Source: DASVHS01 sp038244815 (lineage in GTDB: Bacteria > Acidobacteriota > Thermoanaerobaculia > Gp7-AA8). Taken from it: a stretch of 64,000 bases of DNA. This document shows, piece after piece, positions 52,035 to 60,513 of this stretch. Each line of letters starts with the position of its first letter. Within the stretch, counting starts at the first letter, position 1. The stretch covers positions 62,001 through 126,000 of the forward strand of contig JBBRTB010000002.1 in NCBI GenBank assembly GCA_038244815.1, written 5' to 3'. A model generated the notes under the pieces. The model did not search any database. It saw only the letters and a program-made list of their open reading frames with translations, and had not been told where the DNA came from. The position numbers and the translations under genes were made by a program.

Positions 52035-52810
52035 TCGACGAATCGCTCCGGCTGCTGCAGATGCGGAACGTGCGCGGCTCCCTCGATGACGTGCAGCTTC
52101 GCTCCGCGAATCATGGCCGTCAGTTCCTTCCCGTAGGAAAGCGGCACGACGCCATCGTCGGCACCCCAGATCAGCGTCGCCGGCGGCCTCAGTTGCGCCA
52201 GCCGGCCATCGACGAAGTTCTCCATGATTCCGTCGAGCCGCAGCATCGGCGAGTCCGACGAGCGGGCCAGCAGTGTGTCGATGACCCAATCCTGCGGAAC
52301 GTAACTCGGGCCATGCACCGCGCGCAGAATCCTTCCCGCCGTCTCCCGATCCACAGCCGTCAGCGGGACGCCCAGGGGCCGTGCCAGTCCGCCTCCCGAC
52401 TCGAGCACGAGGCGCTTCACGCGATCCGGATGCGCGAGCGCATAGAGAATCGCTATCCACGCGCCGAACGAATTGCCGCCGAGGATGATGTCGCGCGCCT
52501 CTTCGTGCGCCAGGATCCGGTCGAGGCCTTCGAGCACGACGGCAAAGGCAATGCGGCCGGTGTGCGGCTCGCTCTCACCATGTCCGGCGAGATCGGGAAG
52601 GATCAGCTGGTAGCGACCGGCCAGCAGCGGCACGACACGCGCCCACGTTCCCGCCTGATCATTCGTACCGTGGAGCAGGACGAGCGTCTCGCTCCCTTTG
52701 CCACCGGCCCAGTAGACCGAACCGTCGATTTCTTTGCGCGTCAATCCGGATGCGGCGAGCGCGCCCCGCATCATGCGAACGAGCTCGACGGCCGGGTCAG
52801 TCGCGCTCAT
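52013..52810 (-). CDS. Alpha/beta-fold hydrolase
   Basis: A 265-residue enzyme. The oxyanion strand LVLLHGTND lies near residues 43-51, the nucleophile elbow is GNSFG, the acid is in WGADDGVVP and the base is the His of EGAAHVPHLQQP. The fold is like OleB, lipase or lactonase relatives; the leaving group cannot be told. It overlaps the KAS III gene upstream by 14 bases and the ligase gene downstream by 22, so it belongs to the same translated unit. Confidence 0.86.
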   Translation of the reverse strand: MSATDPAVELVRMMRGALAASGLTRKEIDGSVYWAGGKGSETLVLLHGTNDQAGTWARVVPLLAGRYQLILPDLAGHGESEPHTGRIAFAVVLEGLDRILAHEEARDIILGGNSFGAWIAILYALAHPDRVKRLVLESGGGLARPLGVPLTAVDRETAGRILRAVHGPSYVPQDWVIDTLLARSSDSPMLRLDGIMENFVDGRLAQLRPPATLIWGADDGVVPLSYGKELTAMIRGAKLHVIEGAAHVPHLQQPERFVECLTAIS

Positions 52811-53837
52811 AGAGCCGCGCCTCCTGGAGGGGCATGCGGAACGCGACGGCGGCCTGGTTGTAACCGACGCCCGAGCCGACGAGCACGACGAGATGGCCCG
52901 GCTTGATCTTGTGGTGGGCGAGCGCGTCGTCGAGTGCCATGGGGATGCAGGCCGATCCGGTGTATCCCTGCTGCTCCATGATCGTGTGCGTTTTCTCCAT
53001 GGGCAGGCCGAGGTCTTTCATGACCAGATCGATGGTTGGCTTGCGGACCTGCGTGAAGATGATGAAATCGATGTCACTGACGGCGAAGCCACCGTTCTGC
53101 GCCACCTCGCGTACGATCTTCGGCCAGCCTTCGTTGTTGATCTCCGGCGGATAACGTTCGACCATCTTCACCGTGGCCCGACCGTTGCGGATCGCTGCCT
53201 CGGTCACCGGTTCAGCCGTGCCACCGGCGGGAATGAGCCAGTTCTTGTGATACGAGCCGTCCGCCGCAAACGCCGCGGCGATGAAACCCGGCTCGTGGCC
53301 GCGCTCGAGAATGGCCGCGCCCGCGCCATCGCCGTAGAAGAAGACCATCGGGTCATCACTCGCTGCCAGCTTGTGCATCATGTAGACGCCGACCACGAGC
53401 ACCGTGCGCAGCCCCGGATTGGTGGCCATCAGTCCCGAGGCCGTCGAGATCGCCGTCGGAAATGAGGCGCAGGCGCAACCGACGTCGAACGTGCCGGCAT
53501 TCTTCGCCCCGAGCTTGCTCTGCAGCACGACCGACGTGGCCGGCGTGATGTAGTCCGGCGAGTCGGTACCGAGGATGATGAGGTCGAGCTCTTCGGGCTT
53601 CTTCTGCGCGCGCTGAAGCGCCTGGCGCGCCGCGCGCTCGGCAAGGTCGGAGGCCGCCCAGTCTTCCGGCGCATACCAGCGGGAGAGAATCCCGCTCGAC
53701 GCTTCCATCTTGTTCACGAACTCAGGCACGGTGGCGTCGAAGCGCCGGCGCAGCATGTCGTTCGTGATCTCGATTTCCGGAAGATACGCGCCGGTGGCGA
53801 TGATGTTCGCGTACGCGGGCTGGCCGTTACGTGCCAA
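52797..53837 (-). CDS. KAS III/OleA-like condensing enzyme with altered triad
   Basis: A 346-residue thiolase-fold protein related to 3-oxoacyl-ACP synthase III. The nucleophile is Cys123 in FDVGCACASF, and a YGDGAGAAIL glycine strand is present. At the usual HQAN position it reads FTQVRKPT (Thr262), and at the usual GNTSAAS position GYTGSACIP (Tyr292), so the standard His and Asn are missing. Acyl transfer to Cys should still be possible, but decarboxylative condensation may be lost or different. It overlaps the SDR gene by 11 bases. Confidence 0.85.
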   Translation of the reverse strand: MARNGQPAYANIIATGAYLPEIEITNDMLRRRFDATVPEFVNKMEASSGILSRWYAPEDWAASDLAERAARQALQRAQKKPEELDLIILGTDSPDYITPATSVVLQSKLGAKNAGTFDVGCACASFPTAISTASGLMATNPGLRTVLVVGVYMMHKLAASDDPMVFFYGDGAGAAILERGHEPGFIAAAFAADGSYHKNWLIPAGGTAEPVTEAAIRNGRATVKMVERYPPEINNEGWPKIVREVAQNGGFAVSDIDFIIFTQVRKPTIDLVMKDLGLPMEKTHTIMEQQGYTGSACIPMALDDALAHHKIKPGHLVVLVGSGVGYNQAAVAFRMPLQEARLYERD

Positions 53838-54543
53838 GGACGAGACCCCCGTCGACCGACAGCACCGCCCCGCTGATGAACTTTGCCGCGTCGGAAGCCA
53901 GCCACACGTAGGCGTTGGCGATGTCGTCCGGCTCGCCCATCCTGCCGAGCGGAGTGTGCGAGGCCATCGACTCCAGAACCTTCGGCGGCATCTGCCTGAC
54001 CATGTCCGTGGCGATGAATCCCGGAGCCACGGCGTTGACGCGGATGTTGTACTTGCCGAGCTCGCGCGACCAGGTCTTCGTGAAGCTGATTACGCCCGCC
54101 TTCGTGGCCGCGTAATTGGTCTGTCCGAAATTGCCGTAGAGGCCCACGATCGAAGAGGCGTTGAGGATCACGCCGCGGCCGGCCCCGATCATGTGCGGAA
54201 CGACTGCTCGTGTGCAGTGAAACACGCCCTTGAGATTGACGTCGATCACGGCGTCGAACGTCGCGTCGTCCATCATCGAGACGACGCTGCCGTCCTTCCA
54301 CTTCACCAGCTGCGAGTCGCGAAGGATCCCGGCGTTGTTCACGAGCACGTCGATGCGGCCGTGTTTCGCCATCACGACGTCCGTGGCGCGTTGCACGACA
54401 TCCGGCTTCGTCACGTCGACGTCCGGCACATCCCAGATGACCACGCGCGCACCTTCGGCCTGGAACCGATCGGCGGTGGCGCGGCCGATCCCGGCTGCGC
54501 CACCAGTCACGATCACCACTTTGTCCTTGAGATTGAGATCCAA
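53827..54543 (-). CDS. FabG-like short-chain dehydrogenase/reductase
   Basis: A 238-residue NAD(P)-dependent oxidoreductase. The cofactor motif TGGAAGIG is at 13-20, then NNAG, the catalytic Ser in NASSIVGLYG, YAATK (Tyr and Lys), and the RVNAVAPGFIAT strand. All catalytic residues are kept; size is that of FabG, shorter than OleD. The start is TTG at 54543, 15 bases after the receptor stop. It probably reduces a 3-oxo product of the neighbouring condensing enzyme. Confidence 0.9.
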   Translation of the reverse strand: MDLNLKDKVVIVTGGAAGIGRATADRFQAEGARVVIWDVPDVDVTKPDVVQRATDVVMAKHGRIDVLVNNAGILRDSQLVKWKDGSVVSMMDDATFDAVIDVNLKGVFHCTRAVVPHMIGAGRGVILNASSIVGLYGNFGQTNYAATKAGVISFTKTWSRELGKYNIRVNAVAPGFIATDMVRQMPPKVLESMASHTPLGRMGEPDDIANAYVWLASDAAKFISGAVLSVDGGLVLGT

Positions 54544-54558
54544 GATGTCTTCACGTCC

Positions 54559-57321
54559 CTAGAACACCCACCGCAGTCCCAGCTGGAACTCGCGCGGAGG
54601 GAGTGTCGCGCTGAACTTGCCGTAGCGCGGGTTGGGAACGGCCGTGGCGGCGGGATTCGCCGCGGTCGGACCGCTCAGGAATTCGCCGCCGTTGATCGAC
54701 TGCACGTCATAGTTCTTCACATTCGTAATGTTGAACCCCTCGGCGATCGCTTCCACCTGGCCGAAGCCGCCGGCGGCGAACGCCTTCGTCAGGCGCAGCG
54801 AGAGCTGGCGGAACAGCGGGCCGTCCATGGTGTTGCGTCCGACGCCGAGCGGACGATCCGAGTTCTTGCCGTCGCCGTTGAAGTCGTAGCCGAGACGATG
54901 CGTCCAGGGCTGGCCGGAGCCGTATTCGTAGATCGGAGAGATCAGGAAGCCGGCCGGCAGGTGGAACACACCGGAGAGCACGATGCGATAGCGCTCATCG
55001 CCGCGGCCTCGTCCGTACTCCGCCTCGATGTTCGCCGGATCGTTCGGGTAGCCGGTCGGAAAGTCGGGGCTGAAGTCGTCGCTGATGTTCTTCTTGTTCG
55101 CGAACGTGACCGAGGCAGTGAGGAGATCGCTCTGCCGCACCTGTCCGTTCAGCGAGAAGACCAGCGCCGTGTACTTCGAGTGGCCGTCATTCGTGTACAT
55201 GTTGACCTGGTCGTACTGCGTGTGCGGACGCTTGCGGGTGGCGTTGCCGCTCCAGTTGACGTCCCGCACCACGATCTCGTTCGTGCCCTTGACGTAGATG
55301 CCTTCCGTGTCCAGGAACAGACGGGAAGCACCGAGCTTGAGCGTGTAGCCGAGCGAGGCCTGATTCGACTCCGGGGCTTTGTAGTCGGGCGCCAGCAGCG
55401 TGATGGCCGGCTTGGAGACGATGCCGGTGGTGGTCGGGTTGTTCGGATCGAGCGCCAGCGAGGGAATCCCGAACAGCGCACCGTTCACGCGGGTGTAGGT
55501 GACGCGCCCGGTCACGCCGTTCTGCTGCAGCTCGCTGAGAGCGGGCACGAGCAGGAAGCGGCCGATGAATTTTCCAACGCCGCCGCGAAGCACCTGCGTC
55601 CCGTTGCCGAGGACATCGAAACTGAACGAGCCGCGCGGCTGGTAGTTGTTCTTGTCCCTGGGGCGTGGATTCGGGATGAGCGGATGGGTGAAGCCGGCGT
55701 TGTTTCCATTCGTATCGAGGTCGTAGCGGATACCCAGGTTGACCAGGAGCTTCGTCGTCGGGTGCCAGGAGTCGTCGATGAACGCGCCGTAGATGTTCGT
55801 GTTCGTGCTGACGTCCGATGAGCCCACCCCGTACGCGTACGCCAGCGGGAGGGCCCGCGTGTCGGTCACGTAGATGAAGAGCCCGTGCTCGTACGTGTCG
55901 AGCCGGAAGCGCTCGTGGACGTGCTGCGCCGAAAACCCCACCTTCACATCGTGCGAGCTGCGGCCGAAGGCCAGGTGCTGGTGCCAGGTGTCGCGCAACT
56001 CCCAGGTGTTGCCGTCGCCGAGGAGGCTGCCGAGGATATTGCCGCCGGTCTGCAGCGTATTGCCGCTGGAGAACCATTCGGCCACGCCGTTGGAGTTCGT
56101 CGGCTCGTAGAAGCGGCGCGTGCCGTACTGAAGCCGCGCTTCGTTCGACGAGTTCGCGGAAACCGACCAGTTGTGCTCGGCCGTGCCGTTCCAGTTGCGG
56201 CGCTCGAGCGTCTGACCGGCCGACTGATCGGCCACCCCGCCCACGCGGAAGTTGTCCTCGTTGTATTTCTCGTAGACGCCCTTGAAGCCGGCCGTCATCT
56301 GCGCGTTGATGTTGGCGTCAAGACTGCCGAAGAGCAGCGTCTGATCGAACGGATGAGAGATGTCCGCGGCCTGGCTCGTATACGCGCCACCGGGACGGAA
56401 CAGGACGATGTTGTGCTCGTTGATCTGCTCGAGCGAGCCGAAGTAGAAGAGCTTGTCGCGCGTGATCGGCCCGCCCACCGTGAATCCGAGCTGGCGCCGC
56501 GAGTAGTCGTTGTTCTTCTGCAGGTCGAGCGCTCCCTTCTGGCGGAGCGAGGAGTCCCGGAAGAATCCGAACACGTCCCCGTGCATCGTGTTCGTCCCCG
56601 ACTTCGTCACGATCGACAGCGCGCCGCCGGCGGAGCCGCCGATTTCCGTGTCGAACCGGTCCGTGATGACGCGGAACTCGCGCACCGCATCCTGGGAGAA
56701 GCGTGCGCGCGAAAGGCCGTTGAGCTGATCGGTGAGGTCGACGCCATTGACGAGCACCGTCGCCTGCGAGGCGTTGCCGCCCGCACCGATGACCGGTCCG
56801 CCGTTGATGAAGCGGAATCCGCCGCGCTCGCGCTGCACGCCCGGAGCGATGAACGCCAGCCGCTCGAAGTCGCGGTCCGCCACCGGCAGCGACTCGATCT
56901 GCTCCGGCACGATGTTGGTCGACGAGTCGGTCTTGTGTACGTCGACCAGCGGCGCGTCGGCGGCGACGGTGATCGTCTCGCTCGCGGACGCGCGCATCTC
57001 CACGGCCACGTGCGCGTTCTCGCCGACCCGAAGCACCATGCGCGAGCTCTTCACCGGCGCGAATCCTTCCAGCGCGAACTGCACGTGATACGCACCCGGC
57101 GCCAGCGCCCCGAAGCGCGCCAGCCCGGCAGCGTCGGTCACGCCGATGGTTGCGAAACCAGTCTCCGGCCGGGTGACCGTGACGGTGACACCGGGGAGCG
57201 GCGCTTTCGCTTGATCGAGCGCAACGGCCTCGATCGAAGCCTTGTCGATCTGGGCGCTCAGCGGAACTGTAAGAAAACACACGAGAAGCAGCCAGAGGAG
57301 CGGCAGCGCACGACGGGTCAT
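54559..57321 (-). CDS. TonB-dependent receptor with carboxypeptidase-regulatory-like domain
   Basis: A 920-residue outer-membrane receptor. Signal peptide about 1-23; an Ig-like CarboxypepD_reg domain about 28-110 (PLPGVTVTVTRPETG, APGAYHVQFALEGF); plug about 125-250 (ESLPVADRDFERLAFIAPGV, VLVNGVDLTDQLNG); then a beta-barrel ending in a terminal Phe (QLGLRWVF), the outer-membrane insertion signal. This architecture (Oar-like) is abundant in Acidobacteriota. It heads an operon of acyl-modifying enzymes, so a lipid or aryl substrate is more likely than a siderophore. ATG has GGAGGG upstream and its own promoter. Confidence 0.9.
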   Translation of the reverse strand: MTRRALPLLWLLLVCFLTVPLSAQIDKASIEAVALDQAKAPLPGVTVTVTRPETGFATIGVTDAAGLARFGALAPGAYHVQFALEGFAPVKSSRMVLRVGENAHVAVEMRASASETITVAADAPLVDVHKTDSSTNIVPEQIESLPVADRDFERLAFIAPGVQRERGGFRFINGGPVIGAGGNASQATVLVNGVDLTDQLNGLSRARFSQDAVREFRVITDRFDTEIGGSAGGALSIVTKSGTNTMHGDVFGFFRDSSLRQKGALDLQKNNDYSRRQLGFTVGGPITRDKLFYFGSLEQINEHNIVLFRPGGAYTSQAADISHPFDQTLLFGSLDANINAQMTAGFKGVYEKYNEDNFRVGGVADQSAGQTLERRNWNGTAEHNWSVSANSSNEARLQYGTRRFYEPTNSNGVAEWFSSGNTLQTGGNILGSLLGDGNTWELRDTWHQHLAFGRSSHDVKVGFSAQHVHERFRLDTYEHGLFIYVTDTRALPLAYAYGVGSSDVSTNTNIYGAFIDDSWHPTTKLLVNLGIRYDLDTNGNNAGFTHPLIPNPRPRDKNNYQPRGSFSFDVLGNGTQVLRGGVGKFIGRFLLVPALSELQQNGVTGRVTYTRVNGALFGIPSLALDPNNPTTTGIVSKPAITLLAPDYKAPESNQASLGYTLKLGASRLFLDTEGIYVKGTNEIVVRDVNWSGNATRKRPHTQYDQVNMYTNDGHSKYTALVFSLNGQVRQSDLLTASVTFANKKNISDDFSPDFPTGYPNDPANIEAEYGRGRGDERYRIVLSGVFHLPAGFLISPIYEYGSGQPWTHRLGYDFNGDGKNSDRPLGVGRNTMDGPLFRQLSLRLTKAFAAGGFGQVEAIAEGFNITNVKNYDVQSINGGEFLSGPTAANPAATAVPNPRYGKFSATLPPREFQLGLRWVF

Positions 57322-57341
57322 CGATCCCTCCGATTTACCGG

Positions 57342-57353
57342 CCGACCGGTCGG
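57342..57353 (-). promoter_or_regulatory. Palindromic operator candidate CCGACCGGTCGG
   Basis: A perfect 12-bp palindrome, set 11-22 bases downstream of the expected transcript start and 21 bases upstream of the receptor start codon. The form fits TetR-family operators, and the operon ends with a tetR-type gene. Confidence 0.55.
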
Positions 57354-57370
57354 TTTGTTGAGTTTTCGCG

Positions 57371-57400
57371 AATATACGGCTGAACTCCGGAGAATGTCAA
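57371..57400 (-). promoter_or_regulatory. Promoter of the TonB-receptor operon
   Basis: On the minus strand TTGACA (57400-57395), 18 bases, TATATT (57376-57371). Both boxes are near consensus. Start expected near 57364. Confidence 0.7.
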
Positions 57401-57420
57401 TCATGGATTGGAGATCGGGA

Positions 57421-58338
57421 TTACACCCCCGGCGGACTCTCCGTCAGCCCTCGCGGAATCTTCAACTCTCCCACGCCCTCGACCATCCGCTTCGAAGTCG
57501 CTCGCTCGATCAACGCCAGCCGCGCCAGCACCTCGGCCTGCCCGCGCATCAGCGCGCCGATCTCCATCTCGGCCTTGAGATTGACCTGATAGTCATTCTC
57601 GGCAAGCAGCTTGTCCTTCGTCGACTGCCGGTTCTGACTCATCATGATGATCGGCGCCTGAATGGCGGCGATCGTCGACAGGGCCAGGTTGAGCAGGATG
57701 AAAGGATAGGCATCGAAGTGCGCCAGGCGGATGATGTTCACGCCCATCCAGACGAACATGACGGCCGCGAAGATCCCGATGAAGGGCCAGGAGCCGCCGA
57801 ACTTGGCCACGCGGTCGGCGATGCGCTGGCCGAACGTGAGCTGCTCCTCCGCTTCCTCGAGGACATTGCGCGAGACCTGACGGGACATCAGCTCGTTGGT
57901 CTGGCGCAGACGCTCGCTCATCTCCGAGATGATGCGCAGCGCCGCCGCAGGGTTCTTGTTCACGAAGTCGACGAGATCGTCGCGGTCGAGCCGCACCAGG
58001 CGAGCCTCGCGGGTGGCCGTGGCCGTGGCCGATCTCGGGGCGCCGTCAAACAGAGAGAGCTCTCCGAAGTACTGGCCGGTGAACAGACTGGACAGGACCA
58101 CCTTGCTCCTGCCCTCACCGTAAGAGATTTCCACGGCTCCGTCCTCGATGATGAAGAGCGACGAGCCGCTCTCTCCCTGGCGGAAGATCACGTCGCCCTC
58201 TTTGTATTCAGTGTTCTCGAGGCGCCGGGCCAGAGACTTCAGATCGTCCGGCGTGAGCGATTCGAACAACTGAATGTTGCTGAGGAGGTCCTCACGCCGC
58301 CGCGTGCGGACAGTTGCATCCCCTGCTGATTCCTGCAT
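57421..58338 (-). CDS. Cyclic-nucleotide-binding-domain protein with DUF1003 membrane part
   Basis: A 305-residue protein. Residues about 25-145 are a cNMP/CRP-like beta barrel: EGDVIFRQGESGSSLFIIEDG, then YFGELSLFDGAPRSATATA with the phosphate-binding ARSATATA-like loop. After a helical linker, residues about 165-270 form the DUF1003 membrane domain with two helices (PFIGIFAAVMFVWMGVN and YPFILLNLALSTIAA). The pair is found together in many genomes; function is not established. It ends 56 bases after the TonB promoter region begins. Confidence 0.83.
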   Translation of the reverse strand: MQESAGDATVRTRRREDLLSNIQLFESLTPDDLKSLARRLENTEYKEGDVIFRQGESGSSLFIIEDGAVEISYGEGRSKVVLSSLFTGQYFGELSLFDGAPRSATATATREARLVRLDRDDLVDFVNKNPAAALRIISEMSERLRQTNELMSRQVSRNVLEEAEEQLTFGQRIADRVAKFGGSWPFIGIFAAVMFVWMGVNIIRLAHFDAYPFILLNLALSTIAAIQAPIIMMSQNRQSTKDKLLAENDYQVNLKAEMEIGALMRGQAEVLARLALIERATSKRMVEGVGELKIPRGLTESPPGV

Positions 58339-58404
58339 ACGCTAAGGATGCAACAGTGCGCGTTTGGCCGCAATGTTAAAATCGGCTACCGCCTGAGTTG
58401 ACTG

Positions 58405-58620
58405 ATGTCGCGCTATCTCCAGAAAATCTCCCTTCGACCCTACGCCGAGACCGAGATCTGGACCGGCTGGGAGCTGGAGGGACGGACCGGCGAGATCGAA
58501 GGCCTCATTCTGGCCGACGGCATGTCCGCAGAAGAGCTGGCGCGACTGGGCGTCACCGAATTCCACAAGATCCCCGCCGAGTACATCGAGTCCGGCGAGT
58601 TCAATCCGAAGCGGACCTGA
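58405..58620 (+). CDS. Small conserved-looking protein of unknown function
   Basis: A 71-residue acidic protein (RPYAETEIWTGWELEG, AEELARLGVTEFHKIP). It has no signal peptide or membrane segment. Its stop TGA is three bases before the first codon of the methyltransferase frame, suggesting that its translation helps start the next gene. No family is known to me. Confidence 0.6.
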   Translation: MSRYLQKISLRPYAETEIWTGWELEGRTGEIEGLILADGMSAEELARLGVTEFHKIPAEYIESGEFNPKRT

Positions 58621-58623
58621 ACC

Positions 58624-59211
58624 ACGAAACGCTACGACCGCACCTACTTCGACAAGTGGTATCGCAGCCGGGAGAACCGCGTCCACGATCGCGCTGAAGT
58701 GCGGCGCAAAGTCGCTCTGGCTGTCACCTCTGCCGAGTATTTTCTCCGCCGCTCGATCGAGACTGTGCTCGACGTCGGCTGCGGCGAAGGGGCCTGGTTT
58801 CCCCACCTGCGCGCGCTCAGAAAACACGTCCACTACACGGGCATCGACGCCAGCGACTACGCCGTGGAACGATTCGGTCAGGCCCGGAACATCCGCAAGG
58901 GCTCCTTCGCCGATCTGCGGTCGGTGAAGAGAACCTATGACCTGGTCGTCTGTTCGGACGTGCTCCATTACATCTCCGGCCGCGAAATCGAAAACGGACT
59001 GCCCCACCTCGAACGGGTGACCCGCGGTCTCGCCTTCATCGAGGTCCTCACCAGCGAGGACGATATCCTCGGCGACCTCGATGGTCTCATCCGCAGGCCC
59101 GCGGCGTGGTATCGCCGAACCTTCCGCCGCGCCGGCTTCGTTCAGGCCGGCCCCTACTGCTGGTTGCCGCGGCCGGTTCAGGATGTCGCCGCCGAACTGG
59201 AGACGCTTTAA
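58624..59211 (+). CDS. Class I methyltransferase with probable ACG start
   Basis: A SAM-dependent methyltransferase of about 195 residues. Motif I is TVLDVGCGEGAWF; further marks are YTGIDASDYAV and DLVVCSDVLHYI. The first usable ATG/GTG/TTG is GTG at 58699, but the 25 codons before it continue the typical N-terminal pattern of this group (KRYDRTYFDKWYR and so on). The frame opens after a stop at 58618, leaving ACG at 58624 where homologues would have ATG. Either a real ACG start, translational coupling from the small gene upstream, or a T-to-C change at the start codon. Confidence 0.72.
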   Translation, partial: TKRYDRTYFDKWYRSRENRVHDRAEVRRKVALAVTSAEYFLRRSIETVLDVGCGEGAWFPHLRALRKHVHYTGIDASDYAVERFGQARNIRKGSFADLRSVKRTYDLVVCSDVLHYISGREIENGLPHLERVTRGLAFIEVLTSEDDILGDLDGLIRRPAAWYRRTFRRAGFVQAGPYCWLPRPVQDVAAELETL

Positions 59212-59241
59212 TGAGCGGCGCACGACGATGAGATTCACGCC

Positions 59242-59688
59242 ATGCCGAACGTCACTCGTCGTGAGTTCCTCGCCACCACCGCCGGCGGTCATCGGTTCGC
59301 GCGTGAAGCCGGTCGTCATCTCGTCGGCAAACGGGATGAAGATCGAGGACGACCTCAACACCGAGCACTCGCGCGCCATGTGGCTGGAGTGGAAGCGGCG
59401 CATCGATCCGTCCCACTATCCCGATCCGAAAACGCGCGCCGAGGCCGCGGAGAGCGCGCAGCGCTCGATGGTGGCTGACGGGCTGATCGACCGCGGGTCA
59501 AGGCCAGCACCATCGACATTGCTCAACGAGAAGGGCAACCCGAATTTCGGCCTGAACTTCTATGTGCTCAACGCCAGAGGAGAGTTCGCCGGCGTTTCGA
59601 TGTACGAGTCGCACTTCGCGGTGTGCACCGCGGGCGGCCCGCAGACGTTGCCCACCGAGCCGTTGTTCGCGGAGAAGCTCACCGGCTG
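59242..59688 (+). pseudogene. Decayed glycosylasparaginase (N4-(beta-GlcNAc)-L-asparaginase)
   Basis: Remains of an Ntn-hydrolase. The start, MPNVTRREFLATTA, is a Tat signal in one frame; the continuation, KPVVISSANGMKIEDD then SRAMWLEWKRR, is in another, so at least one frameshift lies at about 59285-59305. The parts that should follow, including the HDTI catalytic Thr and the TTSG region, are missing; the sequence jumps to a C-terminal-like GLNFYVLNARGEF. Internal deletions plus frameshift make it a pseudogene. Confidence 0.65.
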
Positions 59689-59689
59689 A

Positions 59690-60496
59690 TCACTCCACGA
59701 CTTCGTCTGAGAGGTCGGGCTCCGGAAATCTCATGCCCAGCGTTTCCAGGGCCTCGGAGACGATCGCGCCGACCACGTAGTTGCGGTACCACTTGTGATT
59801 GGCCGGTATGAGGTACCAGGGCGCCCACTCGGTCGACGTCTTCGAGAGAACAGCTTCATAGGCGCGGATGTAGTCGCCCCAGAGCTTGCGCTCTTCGATG
59901 TCTCCATGCTGGAACTTCCACCGCTTCTTGGGATCCTGGATGCGCTCCTCGAGACGCTGGCGCTGCTCTTCCTTGTCGATGTGCAGGAAGAACTTCAGGA
60001 TGGTCGTGCCGTTCTCGGTGAGCATGCGCTCGAAGTCGTTGATCTGGTCGTAGCGTGCGCTCCAGACATCCTTCGGCACCAGCGAGTGCACGCGTACGAC
60101 CAGCACGTCCTCGTAGTGGCTGCGGTTGAACACCACGATCTCGCCGGAAGAGGGCGTCTGCGCGTGAACACGCCAGAGGTAATCGTGATCGAGCTCCTCC
60201 TGCGTCGGCTTTTTGAACGAAACCACGCGCACGCCGGCGGGATCGAATCCTCCCATCACGTGGCGAACCGTGCCGTCCTTGCCCGAGGTATCCATGCCCT
60301 GCAGGATGATGAGCACCTTGTGTCTATGCTCCGCGTACAGGAGCTCCTGCAATTTGTCGAGGCCCTCCTGGATGTCTTTGTTCCGGCTGTCGGCTTTTTT
60401 CCTGTCGACGAGCTTCGACTCGTCCGGATCGAAGTCCGCGAGACGGACCCGTGTGTCTGGTTTGATCCTGTATCGTTTCGACGCGGCTTGCGGCAT
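59690..60496 (-). CDS. Polyphosphate kinase 2 family protein
   Basis: A 268-residue PPK2 enzyme, which moves phosphate between polyphosphate and nucleotides. The Walker A-like motif is GMDTSGKDGTVRH, followed by FDPAGVRVVSFKKPT, and the lid/Walker B segment FNRSHYEDVL; the C-terminal LIPANHKWYRNYVV is also conserved. The single-domain size suits a nucleoside mono- or diphosphate-phosphorylating PPK2. It is divergent from the VOC gene, with 17 bases between the two starts. Confidence 0.93.
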   Translation of the reverse strand: MPQAASKRYRIKPDTRVRLADFDPDESKLVDRKKADSRNKDIQEGLDKLQELLYAEHRHKVLIILQGMDTSGKDGTVRHVMGGFDPAGVRVVSFKKPTQEELDHDYLWRVHAQTPSSGEIVVFNRSHYEDVLVVRVHSLVPKDVWSARYDQINDFERMLTENGTTILKFFLHIDKEEQRQRLEERIQDPKKRWKFQHGDIEERKLWGDYIRAYEAVLSKTSTEWAPWYLIPANHKWYRNYVVGAIVSEALETLGMRFPEPDLSDEVVE

Positions 60497-60513
60497 TCCC
60501 GTATCTTATCGGC

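Noticed and set aside
50601..52460. Longer AMP-ligase starting at 52460
   Set aside because: The extra N-terminal part is antisense-like Arg-rich sequence inside the hydrolase gene; ATG 52034 begins the conserved domain.
58699..59211. Methyltransferase starting at GTG 58699
   Set aside because: This would cut off a typical N-terminal segment that is still open in frame; I kept the longer form with an ACG start as more likely.
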